From: Curtobacterium guangdongense
Lineage (GTDB): Bacteria > Actinomycetota > Actinomycetes > Actinomycetales > Microbacteriaceae
Assembly: GCF_049341845.1 (NCBI RefSeq)
Contig: NZ_JBMPIT010000001.1
Span: 310,001-374,000, forward strand
Direction of reading: 5' to 3'
Length of the DNA: 64,000 bases
Shown here: piece after piece, positions 63,491 to 64,000 of the stretch
How positions within the stretch are numbered: the first letter of the stretch is position 1
Layout of the letters: each line of letters starts with the position of its first letter
Program-made: the position numbers and the translations under genes
The notes under the pieces: model-generated
What the model was told of the DNA's origin: nothing
The model's database searches: none
What the model saw: the letters and a program-made list of their open reading frames with translations, nothing else

Positions 63491-63530
63491 GACGGGAGGC
63501 TCGGTGCCAGCCGGCACCGAGCCTCCCGTC
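63491..63530. repeat. Palindromic repeat copy 4
   Basis: 18-bp perfect arms beginning GACGGGAGGCTCGGTGCC with a 4-base centre. Lies between the convergent stops at 63466 and 63559; same family as 15615-15658. Confidence 0.85.
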
Positions 63531-63558
63531 CGACCCGTGGCGGCCCCACGGCCGCGGA

Positions 63559-63948
63559 TCAGAACCAGCGGAGGGCGAACTGCTCGACGACGTTCCGGAC
63601 GACGCCGACGACCCCGGTCGCCGGTTCGCCGGAGTCGCGGCCGACGGCCCGGCGCAGCGCAGCCTGCGCCGCCTCGTACTCGCTCCGTTCTTCGCCCGAG
63701 AAGTCCTCGGGCGCCGTGGTCCGGACCGTGCTGATCGCCTCGACCCGCCGGATCCCGTAGCGGAAGCCGATCGGTCGCGGTGCGGCCTGGATGATCTGCA
63801 GGAGCTGCTGGTGCGAGTACCGGTCGGAGCAGTCGGCCGCCGCGGCGATGAAGTCGGTCAGTCCACGGAGCCCGGCTTCGGAACTGACGAACCCGACTTG
63901 CACGAGGCGTGCTCGACTGCAGAGGTCGTACATCAGTGCTTCGTCCAT
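63559..63948 (-). CDS. Hypothetical protein
   Basis: 129 residues (MDEALMYDLCSRARLV start). Not recognised. Soluble, helical N-terminal half with two cysteines and a C-terminal half rich in Glu/Ala/Arg. The ATG at 63948 has GGGAGGGG upstream (complement of 63957-63964), a good ribosome site. Nothing in the surroundings hints at a role. Confidence 0.65.
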   Translation of the reverse strand: MDEALMYDLCSRARLVQVGFVSSEAGLRGLTDFIAAAADCSDRYSHQQLLQIIQAAPRPIGFRYGIRRVEAISTVRTTAPEDFSGEERSEYEAAQAALRRAVGRDSGEPATGVVGVVRNVVEQFALRWF

Positions 63949-64000
63949 CGCGGTCCCCTCCCGACTGCCTGATCAGAGCCTGCCACAAGCCGCCCGGCAG

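Overview
The window is GC-rich (about 70% by eye) with dense genes, many GTG starts, many 4-base stop/start overlaps (GTGA or ATGA) and short spacers. The gene content fits a plant- or soil-associated actinobacterium of the Microbacteriaceae, most likely Curtobacterium or a close relative; that assignment is inference. I saw no rRNA, tRNA, CRISPR array, transposase or phage gene. No gap between genes exceeds about 200 bases.

Layout. 1-3.3 kb: a long-chain olefin pair, oleA and an oleBC fusion that runs off the left edge. 3.5-13.3 kb: a LysM lipoprotein, pgi, a nitronate monooxygenase-type enzyme, an ECF sigma factor with a membrane partner, a divergent rimK / retropepsin-like protease pair, a front-end type desaturase and two GAF-ANTAR proteins. 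13.4-18 kb: a TetR/MFS efflux pair and a PadR-DUF1048-ABC exporter operon. 18.6-29.3 kb: a divergent histidine-utilisation-type locus. One arm has a HutH homologue, an MFS carrier and HutD; the other has hutU, an M20 amidohydrolase, hutF and hutI; two IclR regulators lie between. The HutH homologue lacks exactly the Ala-Ser-Gly triad that forms the MIO cofactor, so it is probably not an ordinary histidine ammonia-lyase. A non-canonical histidine derivative such as ergothioneine is a candidate substrate. 29.3-33.4 kb: a sugar or polyol module (Gfo/Idh oxidoreductase, isomerase, GPH-type carrier, TetR). 33.5-37.2 kb: an MBL/MarR pair sharing one perfect palindrome, and a MarR/MFS efflux pair.

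37.3-39.6 kb is pxpABC (5-oxoprolinase). 47.2-49.8 kb is DUF969-DUF979 (annotated in databases as a 5-oxoproline transporter) with DUF2891 and a divergent GntR. The same 13-base operator core lies before pxpA and before DUF969, so the two loci probably form one 5-oxoproline regulon. Between them are a TetR, an LCP protein, a secreted protein, an amidoligase, a two-component system and a lipoprotein. 49.8-63.9 kb holds an NAD(P)-binding protein/TetR pair, a Tat-exported family 8 polysaccharide lyase, and a LacI-controlled cluster of unknown substrate (FAD oxidoreductase, HyuA-type ATPase without HyuB, small HExxH protein, permease). A phospholipase D family protein, a G5-domain membrane protein and a hypothetical gene follow.

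Repeats and regulatory DNA are a notable part of the window. Four copies of a 40-48-base palindrome sit at gene ends. There are 15-base tandem repeats at two translationally coupled start codons, a 31-base hairpin repeat inside the LacI-linked operon, and at least ten clear dyad operators in divergent promoters.
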